From contig JAFBIR010000001.1 in NCBI GenBank assembly GCA_021531385.1, positions 62,001-126,000 on the forward strand: DNA of 64,000 nucleotides, given 5' to 3'. Numbering within the stretch: position 1 is the stretch's first letter; each line of letters opens with the position of its first letter. Below, one piece after another: positions 27,557 through 36,185 of the stretch. This stretch comes from Parabacteroides distasonis. Its GTDB lineage: Bacteria; Bacteroidota; Bacteroidia; Bacteroidales; Tannerellaceae. A model generated the notes under the pieces. That model was not told where the DNA came from and did no database searches. It saw nothing but the letters and a program-made list of their open reading frames with translations. The translations under genes and the position numbers were made by a program.

Positions 27557-28456
27557 TCATCGAATGCCATTCACATACTCGGAGGGTGAAAGACCCTCCT
27601 TTTTCTTGAATAGGCGGCTGAGATGTTGCGGATAGGCAAAACCAAGGTCGTAGGCAACTTCGGTGATGGTTTTGCCAGCAGAGAGGAGGCTTTTCGCTTT
27701 TTGCAGAATAAACCGATGGATGTAGTTGATGGCAGTATCGCCTGTGTGTCTTCTCACCAGATCGCCCAAGTAGCCTGCCGACATGCAGAGCTGGTCTGCG
27801 CAATAGGCAACGGTGGGCAGACCCGACTGGAACGGATTCTCTTGCGTATAATAGGCTTCAAGAACCGCATGGAATCGTTGCAGGGTGTCTGCGTTTGCTA
27901 TTTTTCTCGTCAAGAATTGCCGCTCATAGAATCGTTTGCAATAATTCAACAGCAGGCTGATATAGTCCACGATGATCGCATCTTGCATTCCGTCACGGTT
28001 GCCTTCCAGCTCCTGCTTGATCCGTCGCATGAAGGAGGCAAGAATTTCAAATTCCTCGGAGGAGGTGTGTAAGGCTTCGTTCACGTTATAGTCGAAGAAG
28101 GAGAAACTGCGTATCTCCTTTTCTAAGGATGTGCCATGCAAAAAGTCGGGGTGGAACAGCAATGCCCAGCCATCAAGGTCTATGCGTTCTCCATTATCCT
28201 CCTTGCCTCCAATCTGGCCGGGGGCCACGCAAATGACTGTTCCCCCATTCCGATAGTCATATTTGCCACATCCATACGTCAGGTCCACCGACAGATGCTC
28301 GTGCATGAACACACCATAGACCCCATAGTTGTTCAGGCTATGGCGCACGGGAGAAAGAGCCGCATAGTCGATGATGCCTACGAGCGGATGCTGCTCCTGC
28401 TCGCCGACGTATCGGATGTAATCACCCACGTTGCTAACCTTGAGAATCTTGCTCAT
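27557..28456 (-). CDS. AraC-family transcriptional regulator
   Basis: 299 aa. The N-terminal 180 residues form a cupin-like sensor domain; the C-terminal 100 contain two helix-turn-helix motifs (YCADQLCMSAGYLGDLVRR, then ITEVAYDLGFAYPQHLSRLF) and the usual ending SPSEYVNGIR. It is divergent from the small protein/ABM/flavodoxin/TonB operon, with the shared operator (28526-28570) between. Partial copies of this gene occur next to each of the other two operator copies. It is therefore the likely regulator of the acetyltransferase operon as well. The inducer is unknown. Confidence 0.92.
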   Translation of the reverse strand: MSKILKVSNVGDYIRYVGEQEQHPLVGIIDYAALSPVRHSLNNYGVYGVFMHEHLSVDLTYGCGKYDYRNGGTVICVAPGQIGGKEDNGERIDLDGWALLFHPDFLHGTSLEKEIRSFSFFDYNVNEALHTSSEEFEILASFMRRIKQELEGNRDGMQDAIIVDYISLLLNYCKRFYERQFLTRKIANADTLQRFHAVLEAYYTQENPFQSGLPTVAYCADQLCMSAGYLGDLVRRHTGDTAINYIHRFILQKAKSLLSAGKTITEVAYDLGFAYPQHLSRLFKKKEGLSPSEYVNGIR

Positions 28457-28488
28457 TCAACCTATGCTGCTTTTATTTGTTGTCGCTA

Positions 28489-28591
28489 CAAAACTAATCA
28501 TTTTCTTGCAGGTAAAGCAGCTCATCCACAAAAATGGTACTTATCTCCATAATATGGGTAGGAGGGAAGCGACGTTATTGTTGCAATTTTG
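28489..28591. promoter_or_regulatory. divergent promoter region with AraC-type operator
   Basis: - strand -7 box TAGTTTTG (28489-28496) serves the AraC gene. The operator block (28526-28570, CCACAAAAATGGTACTTATC then TCCATAATATGGGTAGGAGG) and + strand -7-like CAATTTTG (28584-28591) serve the operon at 28616. Confidence 0.65.
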
Positions 28592-28615
28592 CATCGTCAA
28601 AAGAATAAAAGAGCA

Positions 28616-28825
28616 ATGGATGATGGAATAACTATACCGGAAGGGTTAATCGTTGATGAGGTTGTGCAATATATCGCTCATCGGCATCATATTTCGGTGA
28701 AGGATCTTCTCGATGATTATACCACTCAAGAGATCTCTTGTGTAGGTCTTCTGGAAGTCAATGAGATGAATATCATTCGTGACTTGATTCAGATGTATCA
28801 AACAAATATAAAGATAATGAAATGA
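28616..28825 (+). CDS. small protein of unknown function, first gene of an AraC-controlled operon
   Basis: 69 aa from the ATG at 28616. It is acidic and helical (DEVVQYIAHRHHISVKDLL). No TM segment or known family. It overlaps the next gene by 4 bp (ATGA at 28822), which supports real translation. Its HRHHISVKDLLDDY segment vaguely resembles a helix-turn-helix or helical bundle. Function unknown. Confidence 0.65.
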   Translation: MDDGITIPEGLIVDEVVQYIAHRHHISVKDLLDDYTTQEISCVGLLEVNEMNIIRDLIQMYQTNIKIMK

Positions 28826-29289
28826 GAGTTTTAATTGCAGCAATCCTGTCACTTTTCCTCTTTCTGCTGTGCAACAATCCACAGAAAGGGGAGATGGACA
28901 AACAAAACTATACGAAAATGGAGAAGAATAATAATTCGAGTATGTGTGCTAAGCAGCCAATGACAGCCGACGGCATTGTCCGTTTGTCGAAGATTGAGGT
29001 CTATCCGCAGTATCTTAACGAGTACATGCAGTATGCCGTGGAGGTGGGAGAAATCTCTTTGCGCACGGAGCCGGGTGTGCTGACCATGTATGCCGTGCAG
29101 GACAAGGAGAATCCAACTCTTGTAACCATTTTGGAGACTTACGTCAGCCAAGCCGCTTACCGTTCACATGTCGCTTCGGCGCATTTTCAGAAATATAAGC
29201 AAGGGACGCTGCACATGGTCAAGTCGCTCCAGCTCTGCGACCAGACGCCGTTGAATCCCGCCAATAAAATTGATAACTATATTGAATAA
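28822..29289 (+). CDS. exported antibiotic-biosynthesis-monooxygenase (ABM) domain protein
   Basis: 155 aa. A hydrophobic N-terminus with a possible lipobox Cys17 (FLFLLC) is followed by a polar linker and an ABM dimeric alpha-beta barrel (residues about 50-145): VRLSKIEVYPQYLNEYM, LRTEPGVLTMYAVQD, ILETYVSQAAYRSHVAS, HFQKYK. ABM proteins act on quinone-like or haem-like small molecules. It is coupled to the small upstream gene and lies 4 bp before the flavodoxin gene, so it may share a redox substrate with it. Confidence 0.85.
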   Translation: MRVLIAAILSLFLFLLCNNPQKGEMDKQNYTKMEKNNNSSMCAKQPMTADGIVRLSKIEVYPQYLNEYMQYAVEVGEISLRTEPGVLTMYAVQDKENPTLVTILETYVSQAAYRSHVASAHFQKYKQGTLHMVKSLQLCDQTPLNPANKIDNYIE

Positions 29290-29293
29290 TCCC

Positions 29294-29860
29294 ATGAATA
29301 GATTCTTATTAATCGTATTGTCAGTGGTCGGCTTGGTGGCTACCACTGGCGCACAAAACAAGCAAGGTATGAATAAAGTACAAAATTCGAAAACGCTGGT
29401 AGCCTATTTCTCGGCTACTGGTACGACAGCCCGTGCGGCTGAAAAGGTGGCGAAAATAACAGGCGGAGAGCTTTATGCGATCACACCTGCGCAATCCTAT
29501 ACGCCTGCGGATCTTGACTGGAACAATAGCCAGTCGCGTAGCTCGGTAGAGATGAACGACCCAAAGTCGCGTCCTGCCCTCAAAGGGAAAAAGGAAAACA
29601 TCGCTGACTACGATGTCATTTTCATCGGTTATCCTATCTGGTGGAATCTTGCGCCTCGGATCATCAACACGTTCATTGAAAGCCATGACCTGAAGGGCAA
29701 AACCATCATTCCATTCGCCACCTCCGGAAGTAGTGCGATCACAGGCAGTGCAGCGGCATTGAAGAAATCCTATCCCGCATTGAATTGGAAAGAGGGACGT
29801 CTGCTGAATCGTGCGGATGAGAAAAGTATGCGCACATGGCTTGACAAGTTGGGATATTAA
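29294..29860 (+). CDS. exported flavodoxin-like protein
   Basis: 188 aa from the ATG at 29294; a longer frame to 29270 would precede the signal peptide. After the signal (ATTGAQ) comes a flavodoxin fold with the FMN-phosphate loop FSATGTTARAAEKV, then GYPIWWNLAPRIINTF and FATSGSSAITG. This is the Flavodoxin_4 type. A signal peptide on a flavodoxin is notable, as FMN would be bound outside the cytoplasm or before export. It belongs to the AraC-controlled operon. Its partner may be the ABM protein. Confidence 0.88.
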   Translation: MNRFLLIVLSVVGLVATTGAQNKQGMNKVQNSKTLVAYFSATGTTARAAEKVAKITGGELYAITPAQSYTPADLDWNNSQSRSSVEMNDPKSRPALKGKKENIADYDVIFIGYPIWWNLAPRIINTFIESHDLKGKTIIPFATSGSSAITGSAAALKKSYPALNWKEGRLLNRADEKSMRTWLDKLGY

Positions 29861-29889
29861 GCATTTTATTTTCTGATAAAATTTAGACT

Positions 29890-32136
29890 ATGCAAATCAG
29901 ACACCTAATCGTACCCGCATTGTTGTGCGGAAGCATTCCTCTTGTGGCACAAACCGCTGCCTCTGATACCCTCAAGACACAGAAAGCTGAAGCAAGCAGT
30001 TCGGCCTTTGTGGATGCCGCCAGTGACAGCCGCCCTCGTGAGATCTCTCTCGGACTCCCCACCAACACTGTCGGCTCTGTGCCGATCTTTGAGGATGGCC
30101 TTCCCGTCTCCTACTACAACTTCCAGCTTTATCCCTACAAGAGTTGGCACGGAGGTGTGAGTGCGATCAGCAGTGGCAGCATGGCTCCTATGCAAACCGC
30201 CATGCGCTATGGCGAGATCGGCTACTTTGTGGATGGACAGAACCGAACGGGCAGTGAGCGATTCGAGGGAAGGGCCAGTTACAGCCTCAATCAATATGGC
30301 CAGCACAAGGTGGATCTCAACCTCACTGGGCCGCTCGCACGAGGCTGGCAATACAGCCTCTCCACCTATCAGAACTTCGATCGGGCCTCCAACCACATTG
30401 CCCTTTATCGCTATCACGACCGCCATCAGTTCTATAAGGGTGCGCTTTCCAAGCTCTTCGCCAACGGAAAGGGAAACATGAGCCTCGTCTATCAATATGT
30501 GAATTACCTGATGATCCAGGAGAACTTCGGTCCTTTCGTCTATCACACCGATGGCAGTGTCGATCCATTCGAGGGTTTCAACCTGGGGCATGACAGCTAC
30601 TTGCCTGCCGACAAGGAGATGACCTACATGGATTTGGAGACGGGAGAGATCAAGCAGCAAAGCTTCACCGACGGCAACCGGGACAAGACGCACCATGCCA
30701 CCTATCGACTGGACTACACCTTTGACAATGGTATGCAGCTGACCGTGCGCAGCCGACTGAAGGTGGGTCACAGCTATCGCAGCAACCGCAACCTGTCGAG
30801 CACAGATCTTGTCGATGCATCGCGGGGTTATACCTATGCGGATGGTACCCCTTTCAGTGGCTATCTGCAACGACGCCATTTGATGCACTTCGATGCCTTC
30901 GAGACCTCATGGATGAATCATGCCGAGCTTTCCAAGCAGACGGGTGTGCACGACTGGAGCTTCGGGTTGGACTTCCATCACAATCATGGAGGAACGACTA
31001 CTTCGTCAGCCGCACTGGCGCATGAAGCAAAGGCTGACCCGAAGTTGCTCTATTACAAGGGAGATCCCTACTACAACTTCAACACCAGCGGTGAGTTCTA
31101 CACTGGTTACGAGAATAAGGCCGCTGTCTATGCGCATGGTGACTGGCGTGCGCATGATCGATTGGCACTGGAGGGATTCATCCGGTTGGAATATCTGCAT
31201 CTCAATGGTCACAATGCGGCTGTGTTGCCAGGCGAGGAGACGAACAAACGGCATAGCGGCTTCTCCCTGAAAGAGGGCAAGCTCACCCCTTTTGAAGAGG
31301 ATTTCCTGAATGGATCGTTGGGTTTGAGCCTCAATTACAAGCTGCTGAGCGGATTGAGCGCCATAGGGGAATATGTGATGACCCGCCAACACACCACGCT
31401 TTTCAACTATGGCTCATCTGTTATGCCCAGCACCAAGCCCAGTGACACGCACCTTGTGAGAGCCGGCTTATCCTTGCAAAACAGTTGGTTGAACCTTGTG
31501 TCGCAAATGGTCTATATCCAGCAGAACAACAAGAATATGCGTGGCAACTTCAACCATGTGCTCACCGCTCCTGCCCATGGCATGCCCGCAGGTTATACGG
31601 AGACGGTGCAACGTACGGCAGTCTATGGCGTGGCCTCTTTGGGTTGGACCACCGATGCCATCGTCAGTCCCTTCTCCGGCTTTGACGTACATCTGCTTTT
31701 CACCTTGCGCAACCCGCAATACCGCAACTTCAGTTTTGCCCCCACCTTCAGCGATGGCGTGACTGAGCAATATGATTTCTCCGGAAACAACATCACGAAC
31801 CTTCACAAGTTGGAGCTCAGCATTGATCCCAGCTATACCTTCGGCGATTGGCGTGTCTGGGCACAGGTGCGCTACATCTCGAAGCGCTACATCAACAAGA
31901 CCAACTCCCTCTTCTTCAAAGGACGTTGGGAGACCTTCGCGGGTGTGGATTATGACCTCAGTGCCAAGGTGAAGCTCTCGCTCAACGTGATCAACCTCTT
32001 GAATCAAAAGGGAGTGAGCGGCTTGATCGACTCCGCGGATTTGGTGGAGGATGCCTCCGGCTACGAGAACTATGTGATGGCGGGCACCTTTATCCGTCCT
32101 TTCACCGTGGAATTAGGCTGCAAGGTGGAGTTCTGA
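29890..32136 (+). CDS. TonB-dependent receptor-like outer-membrane barrel
   Basis: 748 aa with a signal peptide (IPLVAQ). The N-terminal plug is short: there is no clear TonB box or carboxypeptidase-like domain, and the barrel-like alternating pattern starts by about residue 100 (GEIGYFVDGQNRTG). Later strands are rich in aromatic ends (WSFGLDFHHNHGG, SLGLSLNYKLL), and the C-terminal TVELGCKVEF is typical of OMPs. It is the last gene in the AraC-controlled operon, 29 bp after the flavodoxin. Import of a small redox-active or aromatic ligand is a guess from its neighbours. Confidence 0.82.
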   Translation: MQIRHLIVPALLCGSIPLVAQTAASDTLKTQKAEASSSAFVDAASDSRPREISLGLPTNTVGSVPIFEDGLPVSYYNFQLYPYKSWHGGVSAISSGSMAPMQTAMRYGEIGYFVDGQNRTGSERFEGRASYSLNQYGQHKVDLNLTGPLARGWQYSLSTYQNFDRASNHIALYRYHDRHQFYKGALSKLFANGKGNMSLVYQYVNYLMIQENFGPFVYHTDGSVDPFEGFNLGHDSYLPADKEMTYMDLETGEIKQQSFTDGNRDKTHHATYRLDYTFDNGMQLTVRSRLKVGHSYRSNRNLSSTDLVDASRGYTYADGTPFSGYLQRRHLMHFDAFETSWMNHAELSKQTGVHDWSFGLDFHHNHGGTTTSSAALAHEAKADPKLLYYKGDPYYNFNTSGEFYTGYENKAAVYAHGDWRAHDRLALEGFIRLEYLHLNGHNAAVLPGEETNKRHSGFSLKEGKLTPFEEDFLNGSLGLSLNYKLLSGLSAIGEYVMTRQHTTLFNYGSSVMPSTKPSDTHLVRAGLSLQNSWLNLVSQMVYIQQNNKNMRGNFNHVLTAPAHGMPAGYTETVQRTAVYGVASLGWTTDAIVSPFSGFDVHLLFTLRNPQYRNFSFAPTFSDGVTEQYDFSGNNITNLHKLELSIDPSYTFGDWRVWAQVRYISKRYINKTNSLFFKGRWETFAGVDYDLSAKVKLSLNVINLLNQKGVSGLIDSADLVEDASGYENYVMAGTFIRPFTVELGCKVEF

Positions 32137-32192
32137 CGCTGCGCAAAGTGAATGTATATCTCTCTTTATAGATCATGGAATGAGAATTTTTT

Positions 32193-32474
32193 TACCTTTG
32201 CGTAGCGTTCACCTTCCTCACGATGGCTTATATATTGGCAGTCCATCCCTCGCTGCTCAGTCAGACGGGCATGGATGCCAATGCCTTGTTCACCACCACT
32301 ATCCTCTCTGCTGCCATTGCCACGTTGTTGATGGCGTTGTATGCCAAGTTGCCGTTCGCACTGGCCCCATCCATGGGTGTGAATGCGTTCTTCGTCTATA
32401 CCATCGTGATGGTTATGGGGTATAGTTGGTCATTTGCGCTCACGGGTCATGCTTCAGGAATAGAAATTGTGTAG
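32193..32474 (+). pseudogene. NCS2/AzgA-type purine permease remnant with intact promoter
   Basis: A perfect -7 box TACCTTTG (32193-32200) is kept. The ORF (ATG 32223) reads MAYILAVHPSLLSQTGMD, then ATLLMALYAKLPFALAPSMG, the first TMs of AzgA-like xanthine/hypoxanthine permeases, and then loses similarity near GHASG and stops at 32474. It lacks about 25 N-terminal residues and nearly 350 at the C-terminus, so it is not functional. Confidence 0.8.
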
Positions 32475-32501
32475 AATACAATAAGTGTTTGAGAAAATCA
32501 C

Positions 32502-32509
32502 TATATTTG
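32502..32509 (+). promoter_or_regulatory. -7 box of xylR
   Basis: Perfect TATATTTG, 20 bp upstream of the ATG. An imperfect dyad ATTGT-N7-ACAAT (32466-32482) just upstream might be an operator. Confidence 0.5.
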
Positions 32510-32529
32510 CCCCAGTTATTACTGATATC

Positions 32530-33258
32530 ATGGAGAAAACAGCAGAAAATAGGCAAATGCTCAATCCCTACGTCTCAGTCGATTGTGTACTTTTAGGTAT
32601 CGACGAGGATCAATTGACGGTCTTGCTGACCGAACGGCGTGATGTGCAAGGTGAACGGATTGGCTATAAACTCCCCGGTAGTTTGATCTATGAGCAAGAG
32701 GATTTGGACGATGCCGCCCAGCGTGTGTTGAGCGAATCGACCGGTCTGAAGCAGGTGCTGCTGAAACAGTTCCGTTGTTTTGGATCCCCCTCACGCACGG
32801 CCAACCGTTCGGATGTAGAGTGGTTGGAGGCTACCTCGCAGGTGCGCATCGGACGTTTGATCACGGTGGCCTACTTGGCACTTTGCAAGCGGACGCATCG
32901 AAGTGAGGAGGATGCCACTGTGCGATGGTGTCCGATCGACCAGCTTCCTCCGTTGCCTTTCGACCATACCGAGATTGTGGAAGCAGCCGTAAGCGAGATC
33001 CGCCAGTTGGTGGAAAAGGAGCCCGCTATTATCTTTGGTTATTTGCCTACGAAGTTCACGGCTCTCCAGCTACGCCATGCCTATGAGGTAATCTACAACC
33101 GAGAGATGGACGTGCGCAATTTCCATAAGAAGATGACCTCGTTAGACTATATCACCTTGACGGATGACATGCAAGATGGCGTCTCTCACCGGGCGGCTCG
33201 TTATTATCGGTTTGATAAGGTGAAATACAACAGGCATCGTTCGAAATTAAATAAGTAA
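32530..33258 (+). CDS. xylR: Nudix-domain transcriptional regulator of xylose use (XylR-like)
   Basis: 242 aa from the ATG at 32530; a TTG start at 32485 has no merit. The N-terminal Nudix-like domain (VSVDCVLLGIDEDQLTVLLTE) lacks a full Nudix catalytic box, and a C-terminal winged-helix follows (FTALQLRHAYEVIYNREMD, FHKKMTSLDYI). This is the architecture of the Bacteroides AraR/XylR family of Nudix-like repressors. It sits upstream of xylB-xylA-xylE on the same strand, 23 bp before xylB. A sugar or phosphosugar ligand probably relieves binding; the role is assigned from family and context. Confidence 0.85.
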   Translation: MEKTAENRQMLNPYVSVDCVLLGIDEDQLTVLLTERRDVQGERIGYKLPGSLIYEQEDLDDAAQRVLSESTGLKQVLLKQFRCFGSPSRTANRSDVEWLEATSQVRIGRLITVAYLALCKRTHRSEEDATVRWCPIDQLPPLPFDHTEIVEAAVSEIRQLVEKEPAIIFGYLPTKFTALQLRHAYEVIYNREMDVRNFHKKMTSLDYITLTDDMQDGVSHRAARYYRFDKVKYNRHRSKLNK

Positions 33259-33281
33259 TCATCATATAAAAAGAAGAAACT

Positions 33282-34769
33282 ATGTGTTTATTGGGTTGTG
33301 ATATAGGAAGTTCTTCCGTGAAGGTCTCGATCGTGGATGAGGAGACAGGTTTGACAATGGGCTCGGATCGCTTTCCGAGAGAGGAGGCTCCCATCAAGGC
33401 GCTTCGTCCCGGTTGGGCAGAGCAGGAGCCAGAAGATTGGTGGCGTTATACGAAGCTGGCCCTTCAGGGTGCCTTGGAGAAGGCGGGCGTAAAGGCGGGC
33501 TGCATTCGTGCAATCGGTATCTCTTACCAGATGCACGGTTTGGTGTGTGTGGATGCGCACAAGGAGGTGTTGCGTCCCTCCATCATTTGGTGTGATAGCC
33601 GTGCGGTGACCTATGGTGACAGAGCTTTCCGCAACATTGGTGAGAAGCAGTGTCTTTCGCATCTGTTGAACTCGCCGGGTAACTTCACCGCCTCGAAGTT
33701 GGCTTGGATCAAGGAGTATGAGCCGGAGCTGTATAAGCGCATTGACAAGATCATGCTGCCGGGCGACTATATCGCCATGAAATTGACGGGCGAGATCGCG
33801 ACAACCATCTCCGGCCTCTCAGAGGGCATCTTTTGGGATTTCAAGGAGAATGATCTGTCAGAGGACTTGATGCGCTACTACGGTTTTGATAAATCGTTGA
33901 TCGCTCCCATCCGTCCGACGTTTGGTGTGCAGGGTGAGGTGAACAGTGCGATCGCTGCCGAGTTAGGCTTGAAAAAGGGTACTCCCGTGACCTATCGTGC
34001 GGGTGATCAACCTAACAATGCGCTCTCTCTGAATGTGCTGAATCCGGGTGAGATCGCAGCTACGGGTGGAACCTCTGGTGTAGTGTATGGCGTGAACGGG
34101 CATGTTAGCTACGATACACTCTCTCGTGTGAATACGTTTGCTCATGTGAACCATACAGCGGAGCAGACCCGTCTGGGTGTGTTGCTCTGCATCAATGGCG
34201 TAGGCATCATGAACTCTTGGATCCGCCGGAACGTAGCTCCAGAGGGGATCAACTACCCTGCGTTGAATGAGTTGGCGGCTACGGCTCCGATTGGTTGCGA
34301 GGGACTTTCCATCCTGCCTTTTGGTAATGGGGCAGAGCGTATGTTGGAAAACCGACAGATCGGTTGCTCTGTGCATGGGTTGAACTTCAACATCCACGGA
34401 AAGGCGCATTTGGCGCGTGCCGCCCAAGAGGGTATTGTCTTTGCCTTCAAGTATGGTATGGACATCATGAACGAGATGGGCATCGACATCCGGGTGATCC
34501 GTGCGGGAAATGCCAATCTCTTCTTGAGCCCGATTTTCCGGGAGGCCTTGGCGGGTGTGACCGGTACGGTCATCGAGCTGTATGATACGGATGGTTCCGT
34601 TGGAGCCGCTAAGGGCGCAGGCATTGGCGCAGGCATCTATAAGAGTGCGGAGGAGGCTTTTGCCTCGTTGAAGAAGATCGACGTGATCGAGCCGGATGGC
34701 TTGAAGGCTGATGCGTACTGCGGTGCGTTCGACAACTGGAAAGAATGCTTGGAGAAAGTCATGAGATAA
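33282..34769 (+). CDS. xylB: xylulokinase
   Basis: 495 aa FGGY carbohydrate kinase. The phosphate-1 loop is LLGCDIGSSSVKVSI near the start; FGGY features include YQMHGLVCVD, IIWCDSRAVTYG and an ATP-site ATGGTSGVVYG. It phosphorylates D-xylulose to xylulose-5-phosphate for the pentose phosphate pathway. It follows the regulator by 23 bp and precedes xylA by 46 bp. It is full length. Confidence 0.95.
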   Translation: MCLLGCDIGSSSVKVSIVDEETGLTMGSDRFPREEAPIKALRPGWAEQEPEDWWRYTKLALQGALEKAGVKAGCIRAIGISYQMHGLVCVDAHKEVLRPSIIWCDSRAVTYGDRAFRNIGEKQCLSHLLNSPGNFTASKLAWIKEYEPELYKRIDKIMLPGDYIAMKLTGEIATTISGLSEGIFWDFKENDLSEDLMRYYGFDKSLIAPIRPTFGVQGEVNSAIAAELGLKKGTPVTYRAGDQPNNALSLNVLNPGEIAATGGTSGVVYGVNGHVSYDTLSRVNTFAHVNHTAEQTRLGVLLCINGVGIMNSWIRRNVAPEGINYPALNELAATAPIGCEGLSILPFGNGAERMLENRQIGCSVHGLNFNIHGKAHLARAAQEGIVFAFKYGMDIMNEMGIDIRVIRAGNANLFLSPIFREALAGVTGTVIELYDTDGSVGAAKGAGIGAGIYKSAEEAFASLKKIDVIEPDGLKADAYCGAFDNWKECLEKVMR

Positions 34770-34815
34770 GATTCAATAATAGATTATTTATAAACGATTT
34801 AAACACGATTTAATT

Positions 34816-36144
34816 ATGGGTTACTTCAAAGGTGAGAAAGAGTTTTTCCCCGGTATTGGCCAGATCCAATTCGAGGGACGTGAGTCAAAGAATCCGTTGG
34901 CATTCCATTTCTATGACGAGAACAAGGTGGTTTTGGGCAAGACCTTGAAGGAGCATTTGCGCTTCTCTATGGCTTATTGGCATACCTTGTGCGCAGAGGG
35001 TAGCGATCAGTTTGGTGGAGGTACGAAGCACTTCCCCTGGAACGATGCGAACGATGCGATCTCTCGGGCGAAATACAAGATGGATGCCGCTTTTGAGTTC
35101 ATGACCAAGTGTAACATCCCTTACTATTGCTTCCATGATGTGGATATGGTAGAGGAGGCTCCGACATTGGCAGAGTTCGAGCAGCGTCTGCACACGATGG
35201 TAGAGCACGCCAAGGAGCATCAGGCAGCTACGGGCAAGAAGTTGCTTTGGTCCACCGCAAACGTGTTCGGCAACAAGCGTTACATGAATGGTGCCGCTAC
35301 GAATCCCTATTTCCCCGCTGTGGCTTGCGCCGCTACGCAGATCAAGAACGCCATCGATGCTTGTATTGCGTTGGGTGGAGAGAACTACGTCTTCTGGGGT
35401 GGTCGTGAGGGCTATATGAGCCTGTTGAACACCAATATGAAGCGTGAGAAGGATCACCTGGCGATGATGTTGACGATGGCACGCGACTATGGCCGCAAGA
35501 ATGGCTTCAAGGGTACCTTCTTGATTGAGCCGAAGCCGATGGAGCCGACGAAGCATCAGTATGACGTGGATGCGGAGACTGTAATCGGCTTCTTGCGTCA
35601 CTATGGCTTGGATAAGGACTTTGCGCTGAACATCGAGGTGAACCACGCTACGTTGGCCGGACACACTTTCGAGCATGAGTTGCAGGCAGCTGCCGATGCG
35701 GGTATGTTGTGCAGCATCGATGCGAACCGTGGCGACTACCAGAACGGTTGGGATACCGACCAGTTCCCTGTCGATCTCTATGAGCTGACACAAGCATGGT
35801 TAGTGATGTTGGAGGGCGGTGGCTTGACCACAGGAGGTACGAACTTCGATGCGAAGACTCGTCGCAACTCTACAGATCTGGAGGACATCTTCATTGCGCA
35901 CATCGGCGGTATGGATACCTTCGCACGTGCCTTGATGATCGCTGCCGACATCTTGGAGCACTCTGACTACCGTAAGATGCGTGCCGAGCGTTACGCTTCC
36001 TTCGACAGTGGCGAGGGCAAGGCTTTCGAGGAGGGCAAGCTGACCTTGGAGGATTTGCGTACGATCGCGTTGCGTGACGGCGAGCCGAAGCAGATCAGCG
36101 GTAAGCAGGAGTTGTATGAGATGATTATCAACCAGTATATTTAA
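34816..36144 (+). CDS. xylA: xylose isomerase
   Basis: 442 aa, class II (long) xylose isomerase. Landmarks are the catalytic His in [10 protein letters not shown], the metal ligands in [27 protein letters not shown] and SIDANRGD, and the NRGD-TDQFP stretch. It converts D-xylose to D-xylulose using two divalent metals as a cytoplasmic tetramer. It lies between xylB and xylE. Confidence 0.97.
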   Translation: MGYFKGEKEFFPGIGQIQFEGRESKNPLAFHFYDENKVVLGKTLKEHLRFSMAYWHTLCAEGSDQFGGGTKHFPWNDANDAISRAKYKMDAAFEFMTKCNIPYYCFHDVDMVEEAPTLAEFEQRLHTMVEHAKEHQAATGKKLLWSTANVFGNKRYMNGAATNPYFPAVACAATQIKNAIDACIALGGENYVFWGGREGYMSLLNTNMKREKDHLAMMLTMARDYGRKNGFKGTFLIEPKPMEPTKHQYDVDAETVIGFLRHYGLDKDFALNIEVNHATLAGHTFEHELQAAADAGMLCSIDANRGDYQNGWDTDQFPVDLYELTQAWLVMLEGGGLTTGGTNFDAKTRRNSTDLEDIFIAHIGGMDTFARALMIAADILEHSDYRKMRAERYASFDSGEGKAFEEGKLTLEDLRTIALRDGEPKQISGKQELYEMIINQYI

Positions 36145-36146
36145 AA

Positions 36147-36170
36147 GCAAAGCGGCGAAAGCCGCTTTTG
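36147..36170 (+). terminator. GNRA-capped hairpin between xylA and xylE
   Basis: GCAAAGCGGC-GAAA-GCCGCTTTTGC has a ten-base stem with one bulge and a GAAA tetraloop. It begins three bases after the xylA stop. Only a short T-run (TTTT) is present inside the arm. It may attenuate xylE or protect the xylA 3' end. It covers the TTG at 36168, which argues for the xylE start at 36186. Confidence 0.55.
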
Positions 36171-36185
36171 CTAATCAACGTATTC

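Noticed and set aside
32485-32529. TTG start of xylR upstream of 32530
   Set aside because: The added residues overlap the -7 box at 32502-32509, so transcription would begin after this start.
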